From Adiantum capillus-veneris (Eukaryota; Streptophyta; Polypodiopsida; Polypodiales; Pteridaceae), in contig CM043960.1 of the NCBI GenBank assembly GCA_014529385.2, positions 39,039,281 to 39,103,280 of the forward strand: 64,000 nt of DNA. The letters are read 5' to 3'. A model generated the notes under the pieces. It made no database searches and was not told the origin of the DNA. It saw only the letters and a list, made by a program, of their open reading frames with translations. Shown in pieces: positions 1 to 12,400 of the stretch (its first letter is position 1; the number at the start of each line of letters is the position of its first letter). The position numbers were made by a program, and so were the translations under genes.

Positions 1-56
1 CTAAAAGAGAGGAGCCTGGTAAGAGACGTCCCATTCACCCCAAGAAATATAAAGAA

Positions 57-590
57 ATGTTGCATTGGATTCCTAAAAAACTATTGGAATCCCAAGGCTA
101 CTATGAAGGAAATGATCAAATTTGGGTGCCAAAACGTAAATTGTGCTCTTACTTGTCACCGGGCCCATGTGAGCTCAATCCTGTGCTCCAAAACGAATCA
201 ACGATCGCGGAAAGAAAAAAATCACAAAATGCTACACACCCGCTCCAGAGCTAGTTTGGGTACCGAAGAAAGAACAATTTGTTCCACCTAGCTCAAGAAG
301 GGGGGAGTTTCATGAAGCTTCTAGCTCCTCATGTAATGCATCCATAGAGGTAAAAGCTTCTCCACAGCCTCCACCTACAATAGTGGACCTCCCAGTATTC
401 AAGAATCACCTGATGAACCACTTCAAATTCGATCCTGGGAGAGTACCTTACCACCCTTACAACTCGACGAGGCACCTAAGGTAATAGAAAAATACTGGCA
501 AAAATCCTCACCTATCACCAACTGGAACAATTGGTTTCAAAGGGTGACGAGCACATTTCAAATGGTATGATCTACCCAAGGAAGGGGGGA
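57..590 (+). pseudogene. Retroelement coding fragment ending in a polypurine tract (tentative)
   Basis: A short open stretch at 57-254 contains the phrases HWIPKKLLESQGYY and DQIWVPKRK. A second frame further on reads ELVWVPKKEQFVPP, so the W-V-P-K-[KR] phrase occurs repeatedly. The region ends in a purine-rich tract (AAGGAAGGGGGGAGTG, about 575-590) followed by TGTTTGTTGACAG, which looks like a polypurine tract meeting an LTR start. I see no recognised domain. A decayed 3' end of a plus-strand LTR retroelement is the likeliest reading, but the LTR end and partner LTR were not found. Confidence 0.3.
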
Positions 591-2104
591 GTGTTTGTTG
601 ACAGTAATCATTCACTCACTTCCCTCTCAACCTTCCTCCGTGACCTCTCAATCTCCCAATCTTAGGGCATGCACATAAAAAGCCTTATACTCACAAAAAA
701 CAAAAAAATAAAGAGCAAGAGCAATTAGGAAACAAGTATGCACAATAAAATTCAAAACATTGACTAAGACCTACACATTCGCATCCGGTACACGTAAACA
801 AAAACCTATGCCATAAAACACCTTTGATCCTCATCACTTGAGTGATGAAGGGCATGTAGAATTAGTACGATAGGAGTGTTTCTGTTTTAGAGTTGAGTGA
901 TTAGCAAAGTTTCTTTTTTCCCACTGATGTGCCTCCTAGAGGTATTCTTTGTGTTTCCTAGTGTGTACAGGAACGTGTTGCTGTGGTTAGGATTTGGACC
1001 TTCATGGAATCTTTCTCTCGTTCACACTTCAAATCAACCGCGACCATCAACACAAACAGGTGTTTCTTATCCATTAGCATTGCCCCTTATCTTTTTGCAT
1101 CCATGTTTGTCTGCTTTAATTGTGATTGGTAGCATAATATTCAACACATTTGCTTAGTATCAAACATTAAATTCAATGTAATTTTTTGTCATAATCACTT
1201 GTTTAGGTTTAAAAATCAAGCAGTCCAACTAAGCTAGTTTGACCAAGCCAGAAGTTATGGATTTTCTCTTAATACCATGGGGAATTCCTTCCTAATAATC
1301 AATGGTTACTTAGGTTCTTAATCCGATTTAGGCAGCATTGTGAGAAATTTACTAGGGCTTTCTAGTGGGCTTAGTCCCTATTGACCTTTAGCTTAAGTAT
1401 CATAAAGGGAGTTTACTAGTGTGATGAGCCTGAGGAGGGTAACAATGTTATATGACCCCCCAAAGTTACAAAATTAAAATTTTGAAAACGAACAAACAAA
1501 AAATCAAAGTGCCACAATGTAAAATCTTAAGCTAGAAGAGAAATCTCAGCTTGATTTGGTACTTCACTCACATGTATCGCCTATGGTACTAGAGCCCTAG
1601 AGGTTCCCTGTGTGGGCGCTTTTCCTTGAAAAGCAAAAAACCCAAGGCATACAAAATAAGCACACACATCAAATTGAATCACTGTGAAAAGACTTTGGGG
1701 GGTCAAAGAAAAGGTAATCAGTCAGGCAATGATTTCATGAGAAATTCCTTTTATTGTAGCTTAACTACAAGGTCTTCTAGGTATAGCCTCTAGTCAGCCC
1801 TTGAACATGAAATACTTGGCTCTCACGATTAAAGAACTTAATTGACCAGAGAAAATTAAGAAGCTTACCCATGGTATTAATAGTCGATCTCTAGTGCCTT
1901 TCAACCGTTAAATTAGCGACCCCAGACTTTTTTAATTTTTTATCTTTACAACTATTTATGCGTTTGATTATATTGCAATTTAATGTTTATTGCTGACAAA
2001 TGGTTTAAAATTCTGTTACCAATCAAATTGTCTGCCTACAACTGCATATGCTTTTTAATTGCTTATGAGAATGCAATTACTGTGCCAATGTTGTTTGATT
2101 TTGC
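591..2104. other. No gene seen
   Basis: AT-rich sequence with no convincing coding frame. An 86-codon open frame at 897-1157 is hydrophobic but matches nothing I recognise and has no supporting context. The first few hundred bases may be the LTR following the tract at about 575-590. Confidence 0.4.
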
Positions 2105-2503
2105 AGTAACTGAAGGAGGCTAAGGACATTCATCTCAAAAGCTCTTCCACCTCGACGAACGAGCTTCAACTCAATAGCTTCCGAGGACGGAATCTACATC
2201 AGGAAGGGGGGCATGTTAACCATCATGCACATTCCTATCACCTACGACGGACATTGTAATATTTATTTGGTAGAGTCAGGTACCGGGCTTGTCGATCCAA
2301 TAGGAAAAGGGTAAGAGTGATTGCCGATGAGAGGCGCACTCTAACTGGAACATTCAAGGGATTAGTTGACTAAGCATGGGCGCCCAAGTGTGAATGGGGC
2401 GAGCTCATATAAAAGTCAACTAAACCTAAAATTCACTCATTCTCTCATTTGTGCAATTGAAGAGTGGTCTTGCTCCATCTCCATCTTCTTCTTCTTCATC
2501 TCC

Positions 2504-2560
<57 letters not shown>

Positions 2561-2700
2561 CGTGAGAGAGAGAGAGAGAGAGTGGGTGTGATCGAGCATT
2601 GCGGCGGCACGACGACGGCCAGGCGGCTGAGCGCGGCATAGCGGCGTCTCCCTCTTCCTCGCGGCGAGGAATCCTCCACGACAAGAAGCATAGAGCGGTG
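2105..2700 (+). mobile_element. Putative LTR preceded by a polypurine tract
   Basis: A purine tract at 2200-2211 (CAGGAAGGGGGGC) is followed at 2214 by TGTTAACC, the form expected at the junction of a polypurine tract and a 3' LTR. About 190 bases into the LTR-like sequence there is a TATA-like CATATAAAAG (about 2405-2415), as expected for U3. The right end of the LTR is unclear because a TG/GA microsatellite (2505-2582) follows. The sequence lies just upstream of the gag-protease remnant at 3.1-5.2 kb, so it could also act as that element's 5' LTR. No matching second LTR or primer-binding site was found. Confidence 0.4.
2505..2582. repeat. Compound (TG)n-(GA)n microsatellite
   Basis: About 53 bp of TG dinucleotide (2505-2557) is followed after TATAC by about 19 bp of GA repeat (2564-2582). 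Cys-Val and Thr-His open frames across it are microsatellite artefacts. Confidence 0.95.
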
Positions 2701-3075
2701 AGTGACACACCAACGCCATCTTTGAGCTTACTAGTTTAGGCTTGTTGTGTTCTTGGAGCCATTTGTGGCTTGCACACAGTGTATCGGCAAGTTCCTTGCA
2801 TTGACACGTGCAACACACGCGCACAGCAACGTACTCCGCGTAGTCAGTCATATCCTCCTGCCGTGTGCTCTCGCTCACCAACTCATGTCACTCCACCACC
2901 GACTCCGGTAAGCAATCCCTGGGTTACCCCACCATCATCTCTGCCTCGTATTGTTTGGCAACTCTTTCCCGAAGGGGACACAGTTGGGCAAGGGGCTATG
3001 GCGCAACCAGTGACGGGTGGTCATATTAAGTATAGTCGCTTTTGAGGTTGATCAAAGGAAGATCATGATGCACAT

Positions 3076-5224
3076 TTGCGGCAATTTAATAAGGTGTATG
3101 GATTGAATCATCTTGGTGCAGTGGTTCCTCTCCAGCAACAATCTGTGTTTGAGTCCACAGTTTCAGGGAAAGCTATAAATGGTTGTCAAAGTATCCTGAT
3201 GATCACTTTGAAACTTATATCAAAGGTTCCAGAGTGTTCTTGCATCGATTCAGAACAAAAAAGACAGTCCCTCAACATTTGGAAAAGCTTCGGTTGCGTC
3301 AAAAGTTGTTACTAATGGAGGATTATGCTACGAAGTTTTGGATGCTCTTGCAGCGGGTACCTCAGGCACACCAGCCAGTAACCGAGGTGTTGAATGATTA
3401 TTTTCTACGAGAGCTGAATAAAGATCTCATAACTGATATGCCAACAGCGGATAAGGTAACCACTCCACTGGATAATGTGATTGCACGAGCTGTTGTGGCA
3501 GGAGAAGCATTAGAAGATACTGAGTCGCCACGCAAATCAAAGAAAAGAATCGCAAGAAATCTCAACGTAAATCTCAGGGCAGTGGCAGTGGTAGTTCGGA
3601 GTCAGAGAGTACAGGCTCAGAACCTTCAAATTTAGGCAACAGTGGTTTGGTGTAAGAATCGAAGGACGCACCTCGGAAAAAATCCCAGCGTCAAGGGAAA
3701 GGTGTTTCATCTGGATCTGCAGAATCTTCTACAATGGTAAAGAGTCTGAAGGAGCTATGGTGTACTCAGTGCCGGAATCCTAGACATGCCGCTCAAGATT
3801 GCGCTATGAATAAGAAATGGTGTGAGATTTGCACTGCAAATACCCATAATACAGTGGAATGTTATTACAATGGTCGTGGCCATAGGAGTCGGGACTCTTC
3901 TACATGGCCAATAGTTAGTACAAGAGCCTGCGGTGGCACTGGCTCACCTCATGCATTGGAGGCACCTTTTCTAGGACCAGCTGGGGGACGAGGTCAGGAG
4001 GGGTCGCGACCGCGGACGAGTTGGCCGAGATCCGAATCGACCCAAGACGTGCCTTTTCTGTTTGGGAGAGCGGCATTGCCAATCGGAGTGTTCAGAATCC
4101 TTGGAATATGATCGGAAGAAACACAAACGTGCTGCCAAAAAGTAGCCTAGTGTAGCTATGGTTCAGATTGAGGGATTGGAGGAGTCTGTCCCGGTGGTTT
4201 TGTTGATTACCCGTTCTGGAAAAAATGTGGTACCATTAGCAAGTGTCAAGCTTCCGAATTAGTCAACTCAAGAGGATGTACAAAAAAAGACTATAATATG
4301 GATGCCACAGTCAGTGCCACTGTTGCAATCACTAGGATCTTTGGCGAGCTCTTTGGAGAAGAAAGAGGAAAAAGCCAAAAACAGGGCAAGTACCATGGAA
4401 GAGGATAATTGGGATTCTGTTTGGAAGGAGGCACTAGAATCACCATTACAGGTTCGATTGCGATCTTTATTGAAACTAGTTCCAATTTTTCATAAATCTT
4501 TGTTGAGTTAGGATTTTAAAAAAATAAAAGAGATGGAAGTCGATGTTGCGACGGCGATTGAGGAAGTGCGGGATGATTCAGTCTCGTTGCCTGCTACTAG
4601 GATTAGGGATACACGCATCTCGGAGCTTTCAGTACGATATGATGAAACGTATATCGACAAAGTCTTATTAGATGGAGGTGTGGGGTTAATATTATTACTC
4701 AAGCAGCTTGTGAGTGCTTTGGTCTTGGTGATTAGGAACCTACTCCCTTTGTAGTTTGCATGGCGGATCAGAGAAGAGTACAGCCAATAGGATTGCTAAG
4801 AGGAATTGTGATGGATGAGCCTAGTCTGTCCTTTGCTATTTCGTTAGTGGCGTTAAATATTGAAGATTACAATCAGAATTATCATATTATATTGGGGAGA
4901 CCATGGCTATGCCAAGCCAAGGTAAAGCATAATTGGGAGGCAAATATGCTGACAGTAAAAAAGGGTCGCAGGAAAGTTCGGGTGATGTTGGGAACCTGCA
5001 GGCAACCAGTTCAAGCAGCATAGCCTCTAATAGCGAAAATAGTGAATATGGTGGAAGGATTAGAAGAGGATGAAGAGGAGCGATTCTTGAAGGCTAATCC
5101 GTATTTAGTTTCTCTTTATCTTGTAGATATTTCTATGATTTTGGAGGGGAATTCATGTTATATCCTTGAAAGGTGGAATGGAGCGTGTGACGTCATGTTT
5201 AGGATACATTCTACAATTCACTGA
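3076..5224 (+). pseudogene. Ty3/gypsy-type gag-protease remnant
   Basis: This is a decayed plant Ty3/gypsy gag and protease split over several frames. The first part (3183-3635) resembles a Gag core. At about 3760-3880 there are two CCHC zinc knuckles: C-T-Q-C-x4-H-x4-C followed closely by C-E-I-C-x4-H-x4-C. The aspartic protease follows at 4533-5023. Its active-site region reads LLDGGVGL, the plant gypsy D-G-G variant; a frame shift follows it, then MADQRRVQPIGLLRG and the diagnostic IILGRPWLCQAKVKHNW. After the protease an acidic stretch with EERFLKANPYLVSLY (5042-5224) fits the usual linker. No reverse transcriptase, RNase H or integrase follows, so the element is truncated at its 3' side. 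The stops and frameshifts mean it cannot make a functional polyprotein. Confidence 0.8.
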
Positions 5225-5883
5225 AAGGTCCTCATTTTTCATGCCCTTTGACCTAACGTTCTCCTTCGAAGCTTCAAAAATGGTGTTTTGTTTGTTTTTT
5301 TATGGAGGGGCTCATACTCTCACAAGACCTCTACGTGCATATGATACACATCTCTTAGATTCCTCGTAAAGGCTCATTGCGGAGAAGCTTTGAGCCTCAC
5401 CTGAGACATGACTACTCGAAACTGCCAACAGCTTGAGGTGAGGGCAATGGACAAAAGAACTTTTAAGATTTGTGCTCGACATTACGCATAAGGAAATGTG
5501 GGAAAAAATGAGTTCAGAGAGTTTTCAAAAACTCAAAAGATCAAGATATTCAATATTGAATTCTTAGCCGATGTCGTAGATCTGAATGGTGCTCTCATTA
5601 TTGGATTACATTTTGGGTTCTTTTTATAGAGATACTATGTAATGAAGGAGATATTCAATTTTATAAAAAAAACCATATTAAAAAGCAAAAAATAAATTTC
5701 CCATTATCTCTTTTTACACGACAAAGCATTTCTTACAAAGCCCAAATTTGAGTCTGGATGTTTTAGCTAAAAGCAAAGGGAATGCCTTTCTCTAAATGCA
5801 TCCACATATGTTTGCACCTTGAAGGCCTATAGTGTTGCATACCCAGGGGTTGTTAGAGAAATATTTTGTTACAACAATTAAAT
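5225..5883. other. No gene seen; decayed retroelement flank
   Basis: Sequence after the protease remnant shows no reverse transcriptase motif and no coding frame that I trust. It runs into the minus-strand LTR at 5884. Confidence 0.4.
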
Positions 5884-6093
5884 TGAAGAGTGTGTGTGTG
5901 TGTGTGGATGCGTGCATGCATGATGCGATGTGCATGCGAGAAGGGAAGAGGGAGAGAGTAGACACTATGTGGGTGGAGTAGGGCTTTGGTGAGCTACTCC
6001 TTATTGTTGTGTATATGTGCATCAAATAAGGTGGTCACTGGGCGGGCGCCCATGGCTTGGGCGGTCGGGCAAGGCACAGACGCTTATACCACA
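5884..6093 (-). mobile_element. 3' LTR of a minus-strand copia-family element
   Basis: On the plus strand the LTR runs from TGAAGAGTG to TATACCACA (about 210 bp). It shares the motif GGGCGGGCGCCCATGG and extended similarity with the LTRs of the nested mini-copia at 51979-55487 and with the LTR at 14575-14767. Immediately to its right (6094-6115) lies the complement of a polypurine tract, TTAAGTGGGAGGC on the minus strand, nearly the same as the tract before the 55297 LTR. This fixes it as the 3' LTR of an element reading leftwards. The 5-bp flank (TAAAT) does not match the flank of the 14575 LTR, so pairing of the two is not proven. Confidence 0.7.
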
Positions 6094-6119
6094 AAGCCTC
6101 CCACTTAAAGGCAAATGTG

Positions 6120-6759
6120 TCGATAAGTGGGTCCTACTAGCTAAACTACTAGTATGTATAAGAAAACAGGTGAGAGACTCTCTCAACCTACACCCACTGG
6201 CTCGCTCATTTGATCTACATGCAACCGTATATCGGCTCTCATGGTAGGCGAGCATGTGTACCCATGCTAGAGCCTGCATGTAAATCCCGCAGACTACTCT
6301 GTATGGTCTGCAAAACTCCACTATGCATCATGCTAGTGTCAGTCATTGCACGACTGACAATATCTGCTGCAAATGCTCCCACTGCAGCTGCTAGGTTGGG
6401 CCTCGACACTAACAAGTCAAACATGAGACACCCAAACGCTGATGAAATCTGCGCAAACCTGGGTGTACTCGCCTCCCCTGTGTTATGTGTATACTCTCCA
6501 TCATCAGGACTAGCTATCACAAATGGATGTGTCGACTCTGACTCCTAGAGGACCATCTCCTCCTCATCCATAAGGACTCGATCTGTCCTAATATCACCTC
6601 ATCAGCCTCTAGCATGAGCATATAAAAAAACTCCATATCTGTCATCTTGGCATGTGTCTCTAGGGAGCAGACCCGCTCTACCTTTATCTCCACACACTCA
6701 AACAACGCTTGTTGCATCTCACTGGAGAAATCCCACGGTTGCATGGTCGTCCAACAGTG

Positions 6760-6760
<1 letters not shown>
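6120..6760 (-). pseudogene. Mini-copia ORF remnant (RT C-terminal tail)
   Basis: On the minus strand a decayed frame reads FGCLMFDLLVSRPNLAAAV followed by GAFAADIVSRAMTD, matching the C-terminal copia reverse-transcriptase segment normally written GxLMYxxxxTRPDIAxAVG. Just upstream, in another frame, is THAKMTDMEFFYMLMLEADE, which corresponds to the acidic linker of the mini-copia ORF at 54040-55221. So this copy has the same linker joined to the same RT tail. Upstream gag and protease segments are not recognisable; sequence to the right is broken by a CA microsatellite. Frameshifts show it is dead. Confidence 0.65.

Positions 6761-6822
<62 letters not shown>
6761..6822. repeat. (CA)n microsatellite
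   Basis: About 62 bp of uninterrupted CA dinucleotide lies in the mini-copia remnant. Confidence 0.97.
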
Positions 6823-6826
<4 letters not shown>

Positions 6827-7655
6827 CATGATATGGGTGGTGTGGTGGGTTAGTGGCCATTCAAATTGTGGATTTCTGCCACTATTCGTGATTGGGAGCT
6901 TGTTAAAGTCCTCTGCATGCAAGGGAATGGTGGGCTCTACATGACAAGGGGTTGGCAGGCGTTGCAGTGCGAGTTGGAGTGGGTAGTCATCCCTGCATGT
7001 AGTACACCTACATATTATTGACATTGTCGCATACTAGGCCATTGTACTGGTGTCGTAGGCCTAAGATTGAAGTGGTTACTGGCAACTATCGCTCGGCTTG
7101 CACTCATGTCCTCAATTAATTACTCTAATAGACCAAGCCTTTGGTAGCATGCTTGTGAAGATGAGGAGGATATTCGACATGCTGATTTGTGCTGCCCGTT
7201 TAGTACGTGGCTAGCCCCAAGTATATGAAAGCACATCCGTCAATCATTTTGTGACTTGTGAAGGTTAGATGCGGTTGGTTCCCATGACAAGCTACTCTTC
7301 TTTCAAGTTTAGTCTCATATTCAAGCTCCCTCTACAATCCTTGATTTTCCCTTTGTCATAAGGACATGATCGAGATTCTTCAAGATCTCTTTGAGTTTCT
7401 CCTATGATGCTAAAATTCTTGTCTGCCTCTTTTTTCCTTTTTCCTCAAATTCTTCTTGTCTACTTATCTTGTGTTGCTTCTTCTTCTTATTATTTTCTTA
7501 GGCATCTTTCCCATGTTATGTTCCTTGGCTTGGTGCTAGGTTAACGAGACTCAGCTATGGGTTGGCATCCACCAAAATTTTTCTTTTTTCCTCTCGATCC
7601 TCTTCATCACAATGTTTCATGGGTTCGTCTCCTATGTTGGGCAAAAACATGAGGA

Positions 7656-7746
<91 letters not shown>

Positions 7747-8157
7747 GTTAGGATTCGTGATCAAGCTTCCTTTTTATATCTCTGATTCATCCTATGATGC
7801 TAAACGTCGTATTCGTCTTCTATTTCATTGTTATATGCATATTAAAAATCTATCACTTACCATGCCATGATCATCTCAAGCTCTCCGACACTCACATTCT
7901 CTTCACATCCCTAAAGAATTCATCTCGGTTAGTATAAACTAAAATACTTTTCAAAAATTGTAAAGATTTGCAAGAAATTTGCAAATCAAGGAGGAACAAA
8001 ACAATAAAATTAAATAAAACTAAATGGAGTTGTATAATTGTACTTATCTTTGGTACTTGATTGCAAAGATCCACATTTTCAAAAAGTGAATCATGCACCT
8101 GACTGGGATATCGAGTTTAGGACTTCTATGATTGCCTGCTAGCAAGAACATAGCCAA
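6823..8157. other. No gene seen; contains a long (TG)n tract
   Basis: No convincing coding frame. An 87-bp TG tract spans 7657-7743. The rest may be internal or leader sequence of a minus-strand LTR element whose primer site is at 8158-8170. Confidence 0.4.
7657..7743. repeat. (TG)n microsatellite
   Basis: About 87 bp of TG dinucleotide without visible interruption. Confidence 0.97.
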
Positions 8158-8170
8158 GGCTCTGATACCA
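8158..8170 (-). promoter_or_regulatory. Primer-binding-site-like motif (initiator tRNA-Met)
   Basis: The minus strand reads TGGTATCAGAGCC, the classic plant copia primer-binding site complementary to initiator tRNA-Met. The LTR it belongs to should begin just to the right, near TGCTACAAAG (about 8172). I could not find a second copy of that LTR in the window. Confidence 0.5.
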
Positions 8171-8701
8171 TTGCTACAAAGGGGGACGCGATGTCCCTCC
8201 AAAATATACAAATAGTGCACAATCAACAACATGATCCACAAATCCACGTACGTGGATAATTGAATATGCATAGAATCCATAGCAAGTTTAATACGAGCGA
8301 GGTAGAGTGCAAGAGAAAGAGAGAAAGCACGTGCAGGTGCACCTCCTAGAGCGGAGTGCTACATCGACACGGCGAGAGAGTAGAGAGAAGAGGAGAAGAA
8401 TAAACACAAGCACTGAGTGCAATCTCCCCCCCCCCCCCCCCCCGTGCAAGAGTGACCATTTTCCTCTTGCACGTATTTACTTTATAGATTTCTTGAATGG
8501 TAAAAGTGAGTACAAACTGGCCGGCGGTCATAAATGGCCAAAGCTCATAAGAGCACTTGAATAGTAAATTCTACATATAATATATATCCATTCAGATAGG
8601 CCTAGCTCAGTCAAGCCTTTTCCATGTGTCAGTTGTAGTAAATACCAAAATATCAATTCCATTACAGAAACACTCGAGCTTACTTGCCCGTCTCTCACAC
8701 G

Positions 8702-8815
<114 letters not shown>

Positions 8816-8906
8816 CCACACTGAGAGCATACACGTCCACTCTTGTTGCCATGACCAAGAGAGTTCTCAAGCTCGCTCTCTTTCTCGTGCAAATCATGTT
8901 GTTTGT

Positions 8907-8910
<4 letters not shown>

Positions 8911-8987
<77 letters not shown>

Positions 8988-8998
8988 TGTGTGTGTGT
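8911..8998. repeat. Compound (TC)n-(GT)n microsatellite
   Basis: About 74 bp of TC repeat passes directly into 14 bp of GT repeat. Confidence 0.97.
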
Positions 8999-9335
8999 AT
9001 GCGAACACGTCCTTACACACACTCCAAAAAAAAAAGGCTCTTCTATGCTCCCTCTATGGAAAATATGTGTGTGTGTGTGAGTGTACACACATATGCACAC
9101 CATTCACTTCCACTTTTCTTTACCTTGCAGAAGCCTTGCTTCAATCCAATGACAGAACACACACAATGATGCCCCTTGTTCAATTGCCTTGGAGAAGCTT
9201 CAAAACCCCCATGCTTTGCTTTCTTTTGGAAAACTCTAGCGCTATCAAATTGCCTTGCCTTTGCCTCATCAAGGTTTGATTTGCTTCAAAGCTTCAACTC
9301 CTCCAATCTGCTAAGCTCTCCAAGGCTCACCTTCA

Positions 9336-9478
9336 TGTAAAGCCCGTAGTGGGACTGCCAGGAATGATCCTCCAAACCTCCCTTTATATAGCTCCCTGGG
9401 CCTCATTCCCTATCCACACTCCCCGCCGGCCCCTTGGGCCTGGTCCTTCAACCACCGGGCTATGCCTTTGGCATGACA
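9336..9478 (-). repeat. 3' LTR of the non-coding element
   Basis: TGTAAAGCC...GGCATGACA. It is the distal LTR for a minus-strand transcript, because the polypurine tract lies at its right edge (9479-9491 complement). Confidence 0.85.
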
Positions 9479-12400
9479 TTACTCCACCCTTGGAGAAGCG
9501 TTTTTGTCCTCGAAAACAAGAGTGGTGATACACTAATATGTGCCACAGTGGCATCCTTCATAGATCCATCTGTTCTATGAGAGGTTCAATGAAATCATGA
9601 ATAACATCCGAATTTTCGACATTGTTGTCCCTGTGAAACCATCTTGGTGTAGCTGTCTCATATACAACATAGCGTATAATTTTAGAACTCACTTGAGTAT
9701 GCTAAATGAGTTATCACAACTAAGATGTACCCAAAAGAGTACCCCTTTCACTATCCATGAAAGTAACTTGCTGATGTAACTCACCAGCCAAGTTTAAGTC
9801 CTTGACTTGTTATCTTATCGTATCAATAAACAACCCCACCATTAGTGGTCAAAGTTGAGAATCTTAATTATAGTTGAAGAGACTAAACCTAGTCGCAAAC
9901 TTACTATAACATACAGTAGGCAAATTCCAACTAGAGTAACAAATGCATACTAATTGGATCGTGTGGTGCTAAGGTACGCACTTTGCATATCCTTTAGCAC
10001 AAGATTACGCTTTGTAATCTACCTAATCTGCCTATTTCTGTGGACACCGACAGTAGCAATTGCTAAGAAAATGACAATGTCATGAATAACCATCTTGGTT
10101 AACTTGAAAGATCTACAAGCACCCAACCGAGCCATGACCTCTTTTGATAATTGGTAGACACAAAGTAATCTCATAGAGATACTGCACATAGAGTGCAAAA
10201 TGCTTCATAAGCAACTAATGTGATGAATATGCATGCCGCTCCAAATCAGCCTTTGCTAAACACTAGGGCCCATAACACTAGTGTGCATGCATTTAGTAAA
10301 AAACAGATCCGAACCTGTATATCCATGATCATCCTTGCCAAAACTGATGGCAGATGTGATGCTCCTAGTACACATTAAAGAGGAATGTAAATAGTTCTAA
10401 AAGGAAACCAAATACTTTCTGTTGCAATCATTTGCAAGCCTTGCTGAAATGTTTGAACCATAATAGAAGGTGAAACATTAATCACTTCTAGGTACAAACA
10501 ATGAAACCTTTTCATTAACAACTCATAGCTTTGCTATATGCATAAACAGTAGCACTTGTACGTTTAACAACTCATTCTAAGTATCCTTTAATGTTGTCTT
10601 GTACGTTTAACAAGTCAATCTAAGTATCTAACAATTGTTGGCCACTAAAATTGCTCCTGATACGTCGTGCTGAAAATGGTCTAGCAAACACATTTGACCA
10701 GCACCTAGGGACATCGTCGCGACACATAATTGAAGTAGTGGTGCCAGAAACTCATATTCTCCACATGTGGAATATGTCTTAGGTAAGGATGTCTGGAAAA
10801 AACATCCTTCAAGTACGAGATGTACTTGGGTGTGGAGGTAACTGTAAACACGCATGCGATGTGCGTGAGAGAGACCCTCATTATCCATGCTCCACACTGG
10901 CTAAACCGAACTCCTTGAGTTCCTAGACCATGTTATATCCCATGTGACAATGTGCCATATCAAACCCTACAAGTGGGTCCATAACTGTGGAATGTAGAAA
11001 TTTATTGTGGACACTAAAGCCCAAATTTATTAGCTCTTATGTGACCTTGTCATCTCGTTGAAGAGCAAAAATGGAGGAAAACATAGAAGTTTATTCATCC
11101 AACTGGAAAAAGTCAAGCAAAACATATGCAAAAATGGAAAGAAACCAAATCATATGCATATTGGAGGTTGAACATAGTGTTCACTTACCTGTAGTCAAAG
11201 ACACTTGCCTAAATTTCCCGCCTGCAAAGGCCTGGGAGTACTAATTTGAAAATTAGTAAAATGCAAGTAATATTACACATGTAACCTTGGGTGTTGCCGT
11301 TGCAATCCAAACCCCTCGGTTAAAATTGACATTGCCAAACTGCTTGGTTAGAATTTTGTATGGAAACTGCTCAACTAGCAGAGCCAACAGTATCTTAATT
11401 CAACTTTGGAGGTTGAAATTATCCACAAGCCCTTGGCAACTTATGGACTTCTTTCCTTGAAAGTGCAAGTGTGAAGATTCCAAGAATTGACCATCACACT
11501 TAATAAGTGATTTAGTAATCACGAGCTGGGTCTTACCCCAAAATTGGACTCATATAGACACTCTTAGTGCTATATATAAAATAGGAGATCCATTGAAGTT
11601 GGAATTGAGGAAACCCCTTATTCTAATGTGTCGTATGTCCCTTGCAGATACTCCAATGCAGTCTATATGTGTGTCATAGCTTATCCTATAAACGTACAAC
11701 AGTGTACGTGTACCACATCCTCATAGAGAGAGGTACCATAAGTCACATCTTGATCCACTTACCTTGTATGTGATCGTGACTGTACCAGGGTGACTTTAAA
11801 TACGGCACTTTGCTTGTGAATAAATATACACAATATTTTAATATATCAATCACTTACCTTGTCCTTGACATAGTAGTTAGTGTTATAGCGGAAGTGTATG
11901 CAATGATGGGTGTCGTACATCCATCATACTAGTATGTCATCCATCATCGATGATAGTCTCAACCATGTGAGCCACTAGTATGCGTGCCTTGCACGATTAC
12001 ACTGACAGGATACATCACAGTGCGCCTTTGCGTAAACTATGAGCTTATATCCACATAGTGCCAAAAATGTGTGCCATGATCATTGATCTAAAGTCAATCG
12101 ATAATACCTTGGCACAAAAGAGAAGCCGTGCTTCACAGGAAGACATGCAAAGCACTTTGCTTTGTACAGTGGCTACTTATGGAGTCTACCCAAGCACTTT
12201 GCCTTGCAGAGCAGAGATATTGGTTGCAAAGTGAAAAGTAAAAAATAGACAATTTAACAAACATAACTTGTGGCCAGGTTTCTGGTAGTGCGCTCGAATC
12301 CGGCTCATAGCCATATATACGAGCAATGTGAGAGCTGTCGGATGTCCTACACATGCCTTGGCTTGGTTTAATCCGATCTCTAATGAGAAAACATGCAGAT

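Noticed and set aside
3734-4111. Independent zinc-finger protein
   Set aside because: The two CCHC knuckles lie between a Gag core and a gypsy protease, so they are the nucleocapsid part of a retroelement.
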